Below, in pieces: positions 8,342 through 16,774 of a DNA stretch of 64,000 bases (positions are counted from its first letter, which is position 1; each line of letters starts with the position of its first letter). The translations under genes were made by a program, and so were the position numbers. The DNA is taken from positions 3,223,501 to 3,287,500 of the forward strand of contig NZ_CP107929.1 of NCBI RefSeq assembly GCF_036017915.1, in the 5' to 3' direction. The notes beneath the pieces are model-generated. The model was given only the letters and a program-made list of their open reading frames with translations, made no database searches and was not told the DNA's origin. The stretch is from Micromonospora sp. NBC_00421 (GTDB lineage: Bacteria; Actinomycetota; Actinomycetes; Mycobacteriales; Micromonosporaceae).

Positions 8342-9151
8342 GTGGGCAGAAAGCCGGAAGTGTGCGTCCGGCAGGTGTCGATGGCTGAGGGCCAGCGGTT
8401 GCGGCGGATCACCAGGACGGCGAAGGACCCGGTGAAGCTGCGGCGGGCGATCGTGGTGCTGATGTCCGCCCAGGGACAGCCGGCCCCGGACATCGCTCAC
8501 CTGCTCACGAGCAGCGTGGATGACGTCCGCGACGTGATGCACGCGTTCAACGAGCGGGGGTTCGACGCCCTGGACCCAAAATGGAGCGGGGGCGCACCGA
8601 GACGGATCGATGAGCAGACCCGCGACTGGATCTGCGTCACCGCCCGGTGCGACCCCCGCTTCCTCGGCCAACCGTTCTCCCGCTGGTCGCTTGCCGAACT
8701 GCGCGATTACCTCGTCGCCGCGGGTTACGTCACGACGATCAGCGTCGAGACCGTGCGTCGTGTCCTGCACGAACGCGGGGTGACGTGGCAGGCCACCAAG
8801 ACGTGGAAGGCCAGCACCGACCCCGGCTTCACCACGAAGATGCGCCACCTCTACGACCTCCCACCCGCCGATGGCAGGGTGCTCTGCGTCGACGAGTTCG
8901 GGCCGCTGAACCTCAAACCCGCCCAGGACGGGGCCTGGCGACCCGTCGCACACCCGGTGCGACTTCGTGCCACTTACACCCGCGACCAGGGCGTACGACA
9001 CATGATCGCCGCCCTGGACCCGGCCACCGGCCGCCTGCACTACCGCATCCGCGACCGCAAACGGTGGCGCGAGTCCCTGACCTTCCTCAAGACCCTGCGC
9101 CGTTCAAGGCTGCGTGACGAGGCACTAGAACGAATGACCGATGACGTTTGA
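8342..9151 (+). pseudogene. IS630-family transposase, C-terminally truncated
   Basis: 269 codons from GTG 8342 match IS630 transposases. The N-terminal helix-turn-helix region reads KLRRAIVVLMSAQGQPAPDIA, the mid-region has FSRWSLAELRDYL, and the first catalytic Asp sits in RVLCVDEFGPLNL. After TFLKTLR the sequence diverges and stops. The second Asp (usual context VxDNxxxH) and the catalytic Glu are missing, about 100 residues short. The element cannot transpose by itself. No clear terminal inverted repeats were identified. Confidence 0.85.
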
Positions 9152-9825
9152 GATCGTCATCCGACGTTGCCTTCATCTCATCCCGAGCGGACGAACGCCG
9201 AGACCGATGACGAGCCGTGCCACTTTGCCGGTTGGCCAGCCCACGGCTGGTCGCAGTGCGGGCAGGCGAGGGCGGAGAAGAAGGGGCTGAGTTGATCATC
9301 GACCCGCTCCTGCTTCGGCTTTACGCCGGCGACGCCTCCGCCGGCATAGGTCAGCTCGCGATGCTGGGCGCGTCGGTCGGCTACTACTCGCCCCTGGCAG
9401 CAGAGGTTGTCGTGGGTGATCAACGGCGCAGGGCCGCGAAACTGTCCCCTGCGGCGCAAGATGCACAGAGGCCCAATACAGAGAAGGTCAGCCTCGCTGA
9501 GGGTCCGGTATCGCGATCCGCATCGGAGTCGTTGTCGGAAAGACGACACCGTGGCGTTCATGCCAACCTCAGTACCGCTGGCGGACCTTCCCATCGTGGC
9601 GACACGTCGGATGACCGCGTCATGGCCGACAGCTACGTTGCTGGAACTGATCTCGATCAGAGACACCGTGGTCAGCTCCAGCCGGAGCTGGCTGGCACCT
9701 GCAAATTCACCACCGGCCCCGCCCTCGGCGACGGCACCACCGCTTCCCGCCGCATTCTCGTAGCCGCAAAAATGGCTTGTGCCACACCTTGAGTACGGTG
9801 GCGAACGCTCTCTAGAATTGCTGGC
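9152..9825. other. Stretch without a supportable gene, upstream of the methyltransferase
   Basis: Long frames exist on both strands but none shows a recognisable domain or a credible start. It separates the IS630 remnant from the biosynthetic cluster and must contain the promoter of the methyltransferase at 9826. No clear -35/-10 pair or operator stands out. Confidence 0.5.
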
Positions 9826-10494
9826 ATGGCTAATCAGATCGGGGTCGGCCCGGAGCTTCTGGCCTATGTCCGGGAATTCTCGCTCAGAGAGGACGACGTC
9901 CTTCGGGCGCTACGCACGCACACCGGCGAGCTTCCCGGCGGGCAGTCCCTGCAGGTGATGGCCGAGGAGGGACAACTCCTTGCGCTGCTGGTGTCCCTGG
10001 TCGGGGCCACGAGGGTGCTGGAGGTGGGCACCTTCACCGGCTACAGCACCCTGTGCATGGCCCGGGCGCTGCCACCGCACGGCCGGCTGGTGACCTGTGA
10101 CATCAGCGCGCGGTGGCCGGAGATCGGTGCCGAGTACTGGCACCGCGCGGGGGTCGCCGACCGCATCGAGGTACGCATCGGTGCGGCCGTCGAGACCCTT
10201 GACAAAATGCTCGACGAAGGCACCGACAGCAGTTTCGATCTCGTTTTCATCGACGCCGACAAAGCAAACTATCCGCAGTACTACGAATTCGCGGTGCAAC
10301 TCGTACGCCCCGGCGGTCTGGTGGTGGTGGACAACACGCTGTTCTTCGGCCGGGTGGTCGACCCGACCGCCGGTGATCCGGACACCGCCGGGGTGCGGCG
10401 GGTCAACGCCATGATCCGCGACGACCAACGGGTGGATGTGTGTCTGCTTCCAATGGCCGACGGCATCACGTTGGCCCGGCGGCGGGCCGGCTGA
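9826..10494 (+). CDS. galG: O-methyltransferase of methoxymalonyl-ACP synthesis (FkbG type)
   Basis: 222-residue SAM-dependent methyltransferase of the CCoAMT/FkbG family. The SAM motif [12 protein letters not shown] is at residues 64-75, an acidic motif follows in LVTCDIS, the metal/substrate motif is [13 protein letters not shown], and the later motif is LVVVDNTLF. With the FkbH, acyl-CoA dehydrogenase, ACP and hydroxyacyl dehydrogenase genes next door it completes the five-gene set that makes methoxymalonyl-ACP. Its role is methylating the hydroxymalonyl (or glyceryl-derived) 2-hydroxyl on the ACP. It is convergent with galH (43-bp gap), so it has its own promoter. The symbol is by analogy to the galbonolide locus. 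Confidence 0.88.
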   Translation: MANQIGVGPELLAYVREFSLREDDVLRALRTHTGELPGGQSLQVMAEEGQLLALLVSLVGATRVLEVGTFTGYSTLCMARALPPHGRLVTCDISARWPEIGAEYWHRAGVADRIEVRIGAAVETLDKMLDEGTDSSFDLVFIDADKANYPQYYEFAVQLVRPGGLVVVDNTLFFGRVVDPTAGDPDTAGVRRVNAMIRDDQRVDVCLLPMADGITLARRRAG

Positions 10495-10537
10495 TCTCCA
10501 CACCGCGGTCCGGCCGGTGGAGGCCGGGTGCGGGCGG

Positions 10538-11647
10538 TCAACCCGCGCCGACGGTCGCCGGGCCGGCCAGGTCGGGGGCGGTCAGGTGGAACGTCGACGG
10601 TGCCGGTTGCCGGCGTGCCGCCAGGTGCAGTCGCTGGACGGCCCGGTCGCTGTCGACGGCGATGCGGTCCCGGCATGCGCAGGGCTCCTCGTCGAAGCCG
10701 GCGAACCGGTAGGCGATCTCCATCATCCGGTTCCGGTCGTTGGGCCGGAAGTCGGCGATCAGGTGCACGCGAGCTCGAGCGGCCTGGTCCACCAGCCAGG
10801 TCAGCAGGACGGTGCCGGTGCCGAAGGACACCACCCGGCACGAGGTGGCGAGCAGCAGCAGGTGCCACACCCCGGGGTGTTTCTCCAGGACCAGCACACC
10901 GACCGCGCCGTGCGGCCCGAACCGGTCGGTCAACGTCGTGACCAGGACCTCGTACCGGGGGTCGGCCAGCAGGGCCCGCAACGCCTGATCCGGGTAGTGC
11001 ACTCCGGTCGCGTTCATCTGGCTGGTCCGCAGGGTCAACTCCTCGACCCGCGACAGGTCTGCGGCGTCGGCCCGCCGGATGCGCATCACCAGTTCCAGCG
11101 AACGCAGGAAGTCCTCCGCCGGGCCGGTGAACCGGGCCTGCTCGTCGGCCCGCCGCTGACCGGCCTGGTACATCTGCCGGCGTCGCCGGGCGTCCACGGT
11201 CACCGACGTCGGAGTGAACTCCGGCCGGTCCAACAGGGCTGTGGCCGCGCTGGCGTCGTAGCAGCGTACCTGCGGGAGGTGGAAGGCGACCTCGGCCCGT
11301 TCGACCGGTTGGTCGTCGATGAAGGCGACGGTGCCGAGCGCGAAGCCCAGCCGGTCGGCGATCCGCTGGACCGCGTCGGACTTGCGTCCCCACCCGATCT
11401 GCGGTGCCACGAAGTACTCGGCGACGCCGAGCGCGCACAGCCGGGCCCAGGCCGGCTCGTGGTCGTTGCGGCTGCAGACCGACTGGAGGATGCCCCGGGC
11501 GTCCAGCCCGGTGATCACCGCCCGGATCGGGTCGGGGAGCACGACCTGTTCGTCCTCCAGCAGGACACCCTGCCAGAGGGTGTCGTCCAGATCCCAGACC
11601 AGGCACTTCACGGTCACGGGTGGGACCGTCGGGACCTCGTCGGTCAC
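10538..11647 (-). CDS. galH: FkbH-like glyceryl-ACP synthase (HAD family)
   Basis: 369 residues. The HAD nucleophile motif is DLDDTLW at 19-25, followed by SVCSRND and a third HAD motif region ending FIDDQPVER. The C-terminal half (about 180-330) is the GNAT-like FkbH domain with RTSQMNATG. FkbH proteins take 1,3-bisphosphoglycerate, dephosphorylate it and load glyceryl onto an ACP, the first step to methoxymalonyl-ACP. The complete set galG, galI, galJ, galK around it favours methoxymalonyl over the alternative fate of glyceryl-ACP, tetronate formation. It lies 73 bp behind galI. Confidence 0.92.
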   Translation of the reverse strand: MTDEVPTVPPVTVKCLVWDLDDTLWQGVLLEDEQVVLPDPIRAVITGLDARGILQSVCSRNDHEPAWARLCALGVAEYFVAPQIGWGRKSDAVQRIADRLGFALGTVAFIDDQPVERAEVAFHLPQVRCYDASAATALLDRPEFTPTSVTVDARRRRQMYQAGQRRADEQARFTGPAEDFLRSLELVMRIRRADAADLSRVEELTLRTSQMNATGVHYPDQALRALLADPRYEVLVTTLTDRFGPHGAVGVLVLEKHPGVWHLLLLATSCRVVSFGTGTVLLTWLVDQAARARVHLIADFRPNDRNRMMEIAYRFAGFDEEPCACRDRIAVDSDRAVQRLHLAARRQPAPSTFHLTAPDLAGPATVGAG

Positions 11648-11720
11648 GTCGACTCCTTCGTGGACTGCCGTTCGTCGGCAGCATGGGATGAGTGGGCGGG
11701 CGATCGGCGCGGCGGTGGGG

Positions 11721-12854
11721 TCACCGGCGGTTCACCGCGTGGTCGGCCAGCATCAGCTGACACATCTCGGTGCTGCCTTCGATGATCTCCATGAGCTTGG
11801 CGTCGCGGTACGCCCGGGCGACGGGGTGCCCGTCGACCGCACCGGCCGACGCCAGGATCTGGACCGCGTCGGCGGCGGCCCGGGTGGCGTGCCCGGCGCT
11901 GACGTACTTGGCCAGGACGGTGGCGGTGACCACTTCGGGTGAGCCGGTGTCCCAGCAGCGGCTGGCGTGCTCACAGACCCGGGTGGCCACCTGCTCGGCG
12001 GCCCACAGGTCGGCCAGGTGCCGGGCGACGAGCTGGTGTTGGGCCAGCGGGCGGCCGAACTGGTGGCGGGAACCGGCGTGTGCGACGGCCGCCGTCAGAC
12101 AGGCCCGCAGGATCCCCACGCAACCCCAGGCGACCGACATCCGGCCGTAGCTCAACGCCGTGGTCACCAGCAGGGACAATGACTGCCCGCCGGCACCGAG
12201 CAGGCTGCTGGTGGGCAGCCGTACCGCGTCGAACCACACGTCGGCGTGTCCGGCCGCCCGGCATCCCAGGGGATCCGCCCGCCGGTGCACCCGTACCCCC
12301 GGGGTGGCCCGGGGCACCACCACCACGGCTCCCTGGTCGCCGAGTCGGGCGAAGACCAGGAGCAGGTCGGCGTGGTCGGCGGCGGTCACCCACACCTTGT
12401 GGCCGTCGAGGCGCAGGGTGTCGCCGGTCATGGTGACGGTGGTGGTCATCGCCGACAGATCACTGCCCGCCTGCGGTTCGCTGAAGGCCACGGCGGCCGT
12501 GTCCGTGGCGGCCAGGCGGGGCAGCAGCGACCTGGCCTGGGCCCGGTCGGCCAACCGTTCGATGGTCCAGGCCGCCATTGCCTGGGAGGTCATGACGCTG
12601 CGCAGGGAGCTGCACAGGCTGCCCACCTGGGCGGTGAACTCGCCGCTGTCCAGGCTGCTCCATCCCGCTCCGCCGTACCCGGTCGGGATCTGGGGGGCGA
12701 GCAGGCCTGCGGTGTTGAGTGCGCGCACCACGTCCACGGGTAGCCGGCCCGCCCGGTCCCAGTCGCCCGCCCGGTCGCCGACCAGGCGGGCGGCGAGCGT
12801 GGCGGCCTGGGCGGGCGTGACGGTGGGCGCGGTGGCGGCGACGGTCTCAGGCAC
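11721..12854 (-). CDS. galI: Acyl-CoA dehydrogenase-like oxidase of methoxymalonyl-ACP synthesis (FkbI type)
   Basis: 377 residues from GTG 12854; the longer frame upstream is the shadow of galJ. The acyl-CoA dehydrogenase fold is clear: N-terminal helical part with IPTGYGGAGW, the middle-domain FAD motif VAFSEPQAGSDLSAM, and the C-terminal helical domain with RHQFGRPLAQHQLV. The catalytic glutamate is in IIEGSTEMCQ. In this pathway it oxidises the glyceryl/hydroxymalonyl semialdehyde chain on the ACP. The start overlaps the galJ stop by 8 bp, so it is translationally coupled. Confidence 0.9.
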   Translation of the reverse strand: MPETVAATAPTVTPAQAATLAARLVGDRAGDWDRAGRLPVDVVRALNTAGLLAPQIPTGYGGAGWSSLDSGEFTAQVGSLCSSLRSVMTSQAMAAWTIERLADRAQARSLLPRLAATDTAAVAFSEPQAGSDLSAMTTTVTMTGDTLRLDGHKVWVTAADHADLLLVFARLGDQGAVVVVPRATPGVRVHRRADPLGCRAAGHADVWFDAVRLPTSSLLGAGGQSLSLLVTTALSYGRMSVAWGCVGILRACLTAAVAHAGSRHQFGRPLAQHQLVARHLADLWAAEQVATRVCEHASRCWDTGSPEVVTATVLAKYVSAGHATRAAADAVQILASAGAVDGHPVARAYRDAKLMEIIEGSTEMCQLMLADHAVNRR

Positions 12855-13149
12855 CGTGGTCGCCGGGTTCGCTGTTGCGGAGCCGGTCGACCAGGGCCAC
12901 CATCCGGCGCACCGTGCGGAAGTTGTCCAACCGCAGGTCGGTGCCGCGCACGGAGACCCCGTACGTCTGCTCCAGGTGCACCACCAGCTCCATCGCGAAC
13001 AGGGACGACAGCCCACCGGTGGCGAAGAGGTCCGTGTCCGGCGGCCAGGTCCGCCCGGTAAGCGCCGTCAGGAAGCGCACCAGTTCCGGCGCGGCGGTGT
13101 CGACCCGGTCACCAGTGTCCGACACCTCCTGGTCGGATGGCACAGTCAT
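12847..13149 (-). CDS. galJ: Discrete acyl carrier protein for methoxymalonyl (FkbJ type)
   Basis: A 100-residue ACP. The phosphopantetheine serine is in GGLSSLFAMELV, where the usual DSL reads SSL, followed by the family helix LVVHLEQTYGV. It carries the glyceryl unit through galH, galK, galI and galG to the methoxymalonyl extender, which is then passed to the PKS acyltransferase. ATG 13149 forms a TGATG junction with the galK stop; a GTG one codon earlier is also possible. It is located between galK and galI with overlaps on both sides. Confidence 0.9.
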   Translation of the reverse strand: MTVPSDQEVSDTGDRVDTAAPELVRFLTALTGRTWPPDTDLFATGGLSSLFAMELVVHLEQTYGVSVRGTDLRLDNFRTVRRMVALVDRLRNSEPGDHGA

Positions 13150-14039
13150 CACAGGTCTCCCTCGTAGTGGTAGAAACCCCGTCCGCTCTTGCGGCCGAGG
13201 TGGCCGGCCCGGACCTTGGTCAGCAGCAGCTCACAGGGGCGGCAGTTCTCGTCGCCGGTGCGTTCGTGCAGCACCCACAGGGAGTCGACCAGGTTGTCCA
13301 GGCCGATCAGGTCGGCGGTGCGCAGCGGACCGGTCGGATGTCCCAGACATCCCTGCAGGAGTTTGTCGACGGACTCGACGCTTGCCGTGCCGGCGGCCAC
13401 CACCCGAACCGCACTGTTGATCATCGGGTGCAGGATCCGGCTGGTGACGAAGCCCGGCGCGTCCTCGACCACCACCGATTCCCGGCCCAGGGTGGTGAGC
13501 AGCCCGCGTACCGCGTCCAGGGTGTGCGGACCGGTACGTGGGCCGCGGATCACCTCGACGGTCCGGATCAGGTAGGGCGGGTTCATGAAGTGGCTGCCGA
13601 TCAGGTCTTCCGGTCGTGCCACCGACCGGGCCAGTTCGCCGATGGGGATCGAGGAGGTGTTGGACACCACCGGGGTGCCTGGTGCCACCAGGGCGGAGAC
13701 GTCCGCCAGCACCTTCGCCTTGGCGTTGGGGTCCTCGGTGACCGCCTCGACCACCGCGGTGAGGGTGCCGGTCCGCCCTGTCGAGACGTCCGCGAGGGAC
13801 ACTCCGACGTCGAGCAGGCCGGGTCGGGTGCCCTCCGGTAGGGCACCCATCAGCCGGGCCGTCCGGACCTGCCGGTCGACCCGGTCGGTGGCCTCGGCCA
13901 GGCGACGGCGGTCGACGTCGATCATGGACACGGCGATCCCGTGCCCGATCGCCAGTGCGGCGATGCCCGTCCCCATCACTCCCGCGCCCAGCACCGCCAG
14001 TCGTTGCGCGGCACCCGGCGTGGTGTTCTGCCCCGCCAT
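13149..14039 (-). CDS. galK: 3-hydroxyacyl-CoA dehydrogenase-like enzyme of methoxymalonyl-ACP synthesis (FkbK type)
   Basis: 296 residues from ATG 14039 (AAGGGAG 7 bases upstream; a longer frame to 14075 lacks a ribosome site). The NAD motif is VLGAGVMGTGIA, followed by the family pattern VSNTSSIPIGELA, the catalytic His context GSHFMNPPYL, and C-terminal domain signatures GFVTSRILHPMINSA and GRKSGRGFYHY. It oxidises glyceryl-ACP to the 2-hydroxy-3-oxo stage. It starts 61 bp after the galE stop and is coupled to galJ. Confidence 0.92.
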   Translation of the reverse strand: MAGQNTTPGAAQRLAVLGAGVMGTGIAALAIGHGIAVSMIDVDRRRLAEATDRVDRQVRTARLMGALPEGTRPGLLDVGVSLADVSTGRTGTLTAVVEAVTEDPNAKAKVLADVSALVAPGTPVVSNTSSIPIGELARSVARPEDLIGSHFMNPPYLIRTVEVIRGPRTGPHTLDAVRGLLTTLGRESVVVEDAPGFVTSRILHPMINSAVRVVAAGTASVESVDKLLQGCLGHPTGPLRTADLIGLDNLVDSLWVLHERTGDENCRPCELLLTKVRAGHLGRKSGRGFYHYEGDL

Positions 14040-14100
14040 GAGGGTCTCCCTTCGTTGCCGAGACGGCACCGACACGGTTCACAGGCCACGGTGGCCACGG

Positions 14101-15309
14101 TCACACCCCGGAACGGCCGGCCTTCCGTTCGTCGACGGACGATCCGTTGGCGACCGGCCAACCGTTGACAACTGACGATCCGTTGACAGCCGGCACACCG
14201 TTGGCGGCCGGCGAACCGTTGGTGATGGACGTCCCGGTGGCGGCGGCGTCGGTGGGATCGCCGGACGGGGTGGGGTCGGTGTAGAACTGCCGCGCCCACT
14301 GCCGGTACCGCCCGATCGGGCCGTCTCCCCGGGCGAGCTTCGGCTGTTCGACGTGCTCCTGGTGGTGCCACATCAGCAGGTCCGCGCCGGTGTCGACCGA
14401 GGCCACCCGTTGGGCGATCGCGCCGAGCAGCCGGGCGACGGGCATCGCCGTCGCGCGGGCGGCCCGCTCGGGCAGGAACGGCAGACCGGCCAGCTCCAAC
14501 TTGGTACCGAACCGCAGTTGGATCCGACCGGCGGTGGTCGGGGTCGCGTGCAGCATGACGTGGAGGTCGCCCGCGCCGTTGGGCAACCGGGTGCGGGCCG
14601 CGATGGTGGCCAGTCCGATCACGGTGAGGGTGTAGGACTGGCGGCTCTGGCGCATGACGGTGCCCCGGGCGGTCGCGGTGACCGTGCTGATCGGCTCCCC
14701 CATCACCGGTGCCCCCTCGATGACCAGGTCCCGCAGCCCGTGCAGGGCCGGGAGGTGCCCCCAGTCGAAGGCGTTCTCGATGACGTCCTGCGGGTGACCG
14801 GCGATGTCGAAGGTGTTGTGGCTGAAGGGTTGCCGCTCGTCCATGCCGAAGATCGGCACCTGCCACTGCGGTGCGAGGCCGAGCGCGTGCCGCCACACGT
14901 AGATCGACCCGTTGGCCTCGCAGACCGGGAACTGGGTCAGGGTCGCCTTGGGCGGCGGCAGGTCGTACCCGGTCCGTACGCAGGCCCCGGAGGGGTCGAA
15001 GGCGAACCGGTGGAAGGGACAGACGATCTCCTCACCTTCGAGTGTTCCACCGACGCCCAGGTGCGCCCCGAGGTGGGGGCAGCGTGGGCGGACCGCACGC
15101 AGCAACCCGCGGGGAGTCCGGTAGACGACCACCTCGCCACCCATGAACGGGCGGGTGGTGATGGCCCCGGGGCGGACCTCGTCGGAGAAGGCCACGCAGA
15201 ACCACCCGTTCGGGTCGGGACGCGTGGGCGGGTGGAGCCGGTCGGCCGGTGCGGCGGTGTGCCGGCGGATCTCACGGTTACGGAGCAGCTGTTTGACCAG
15301 CGACCTCAT
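14101..15309 (-). CDS. galE: Rieske-type non-haem iron oxygenase with repetitive C-terminal tail
   Basis: 402 residues. The Rieske [2Fe-2S] ligands are CPHLGAHLG and CPFHRF (about residues 76-105), the CxH...CxxH pattern. The mononuclear iron site follows as ENAFDWGHLPALHG, with the Asp/His-x4-His pattern of the KshA/oxygenase superfamily. After about residue 350 the domain ends and a low-complexity tail begins that contains a six-residue repeat. In the galbonolide cluster GalE is the Rieske protein adjacent to the P450. It probably performs a late oxidation of the macrolactone and needs external ferredoxin/reductase. It begins 10 bp after the P450 stop. Confidence 0.88.
   Translation of the reverse strand: MRSLVKQLLRNREIRRHTAAPADRLHPPTRPDPNGWFCVAFSDEVRPGAITTRPFMGGEVVVYRTPRGLLRAVRPRCPHLGAHLGVGGTLEGEEIVCPFHRFAFDPSGACVRTGYDLPPPKATLTQFPVCEANGSIYVWRHALGLAPQWQVPIFGMDERQPFSHNTFDIAGHPQDVIENAFDWGHLPALHGLRDLVIEGAPVMGEPISTVTATARGTVMRQSRQSYTLTVIGLATIAARTRLPNGAGDLHVMLHATPTTAGRIQLRFGTKLELAGLPFLPERAARATAMPVARLLGAIAQRVASVDTGADLLMWHHQEHVEQPKLARGDGPIGRYRQWARQFYTDPTPSGDPTDAAATGTSITNGSPAANGVPAVNGSSVVNGWPVANGSSVDERKAGRSGV
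14131..14220 (-). repeat. Five 18-bp repeats coding a hexapeptide in the GalE tail
   Basis: The tail of the Rieske protein is built of five hexapeptides that each begin Asn-Gly (NGSPAA, NGVPAV, NGSSVV, NGWPVA, NGSSV-). The Asn codons are exactly 18 bp apart from 14220 to 14148. The copies differ by point changes, so the repeat is not newly formed. It lies outside the catalytic domain and is probably an unstructured tail. Confidence 0.85.
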
Positions 15310-15319
15310 GGTTGTTCTC

Positions 15320-16771
15320 CTAGTGGGCGACCGGGCAGGCGTCAGGGCCCGGTCCGGGGGTCGACGGAACGGGTAGTGGCTGCGACGTGGCGACCGGCGG
15401 CGCGTCGGTCCCGGAGGTCTCCGTCCGACACCGCAGCCGCAGGCGCAGCCCGCGGGAGCTGAGGCTGGTTTCCACCTTGGGTCGGAAGGGTTCCTCGCCG
15501 ACAGGGGACAACTCCCAGCGGGCCGCCACCGCGGTCAGGGCCAGGATCGCCTCGGTGAGCGCGAACTGGTCCCCGATGCACTTGCGTGCGCCGGCGCCGA
15601 ACGGGACGTAGCCCGTCCGGTCGGGTGAGGTGCCGCGCCAGCGGTCCGGGTCGAAGCGGTCCGGGTCGGCGTACAGGTCGGGGCGCCGGTGGATCAGGTA
15701 CGGGCTGAGCACGAGGGTGTCGCCGCGTCGTAGCCGTACCCCGTCGAGTTCGGCCTCCTGGGCGACGGTGCGGGTCATCATCCAGGCCGGCGGGTAGAGC
15801 CGGAGGGTTTCGGTGACCACCCGGGTCGCCAGGTCGAGTCGGGGCAGGTGTTCGGGGCCGGGGAGCGCGCCTGCCAGGACAGTGTCGGTTTCGGCCTGCA
15901 GTGCGTGTTGGATTTCCGGATGGGTGGCCACCAGGTGCAGTGCCCAGGCCAGGGTGATGGCGGTGGTCTCCATGCCGCCGAGGAAGAAGGTGAGGGCCTG
16001 GTCGGCCAGTTCGGCGTCGCTGAGCCGCTGCTCGTGGTCACGGCTTTCCACGTCGACGGCCGCGACCAGTGCGGAGAGCAGGTCGGCGTGGTCGGTGGGG
16101 TCGGCCCGGCGGGCGGCGACGATCTCGGTGATGGTGGCGAAGAGCCGGGCCCGGGCCTGGTCGTAGCGTCGCTTGGCGGGGGTAGGTAGCCGGCGCATCA
16201 GGGCCGGGGTCATCATCCGGCGGAAGAAGGCGCTCACCACGGTGTTGGTGTCGGCCAGGGCCCGGCGGAGGGTGTCCGCGGGGAGGGACCCGCTGAACAT
16301 CGTCTCCATGGTGGCCTGGGTGGTCAGCGTCATCATCTCCCGGGTGACGTCGAGCACCTGACCGTCGTGCCAGGAGCCGGCGGTGGCATGGGAGGCCCGG
16401 CCGAACACCGCCGCGTACCCGTGTAGGCGCTGTGGGTGGAACGACGGTTGGCACAGTCGTCGTTGTCGCCGGTGCAGCGGGTACGGGCAGGTGGACAGCC
16501 CGTCGCCGATGACCTCCCGGATCCGGTCGTAGATCGGGCCGCCCTTGTCGAAGGTCCGGTCGTTGACGAAGATGTGCCGGGTCAGGGTCGGGTCGCAGAT
16601 CAGCACTGCGGAGGTCGGGCCCAACCGGACCCGCACCATCCTGGGGTAGCCGGCCAGGGAGCGGATGAAGGCCAGCGGATCCCGCAACAGGGGCAACGCG
16701 TGTCCGAGGAGCGGCAGTGCGCCTGGTGCCAGGGGAATCGACGCGGTGGTCGTCGTAGTCGTCTCGGTCAT
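15320..16771 (-). CDS. galD: Cytochrome P450 acting on the galbonolide-type polyketide
   Basis: 483 residues. The I-helix oxygen motif is GGMETT, the K-helix ExxR is in ETLRL, the PERF-like region is DRFDPDRW, and the haem-binding loop is FGAGARKCIGDQFA with Cys398. The sequence resembles class CYP110/fungal-like bacterial P450s with an LLGHALPLLRDP N-terminus. In S. galbus (from memory) a galD mutant accumulated an under-oxidised galbonolide C, so this enzyme is expected to install hydroxyl groups and allow formation of a double bond. It starts 3 bp after the galC stop. Confidence 0.92.
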   Translation of the reverse strand: MTETTTTTTASIPLAPGALPLLGHALPLLRDPLAFIRSLAGYPRMVRVRLGPTSAVLICDPTLTRHIFVNDRTFDKGGPIYDRIREVIGDGLSTCPYPLHRRQRRLCQPSFHPQRLHGYAAVFGRASHATAGSWHDGQVLDVTREMMTLTTQATMETMFSGSLPADTLRRALADTNTVVSAFFRRMMTPALMRRLPTPAKRRYDQARARLFATITEIVAARRADPTDHADLLSALVAAVDVESRDHEQRLSDAELADQALTFFLGGMETTAITLAWALHLVATHPEIQHALQAETDTVLAGALPGPEHLPRLDLATRVVTETLRLYPPAWMMTRTVAQEAELDGVRLRRGDTLVLSPYLIHRRPDLYADPDRFDPDRWRGTSPDRTGYVPFGAGARKCIGDQFALTEAILALTAVAARWELSPVGEEPFRPKVETSLSSRGLRLRLRCRTETSGTDAPPVATSQPLPVPSTPGPGPDACPVAH

Positions 16772-16774
16772 GGG

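Noticed and set aside
9178..9666. 162-codon minus-strand ORF before galG
   Set aside because: No recognisable domain or start; not supported as a gene.
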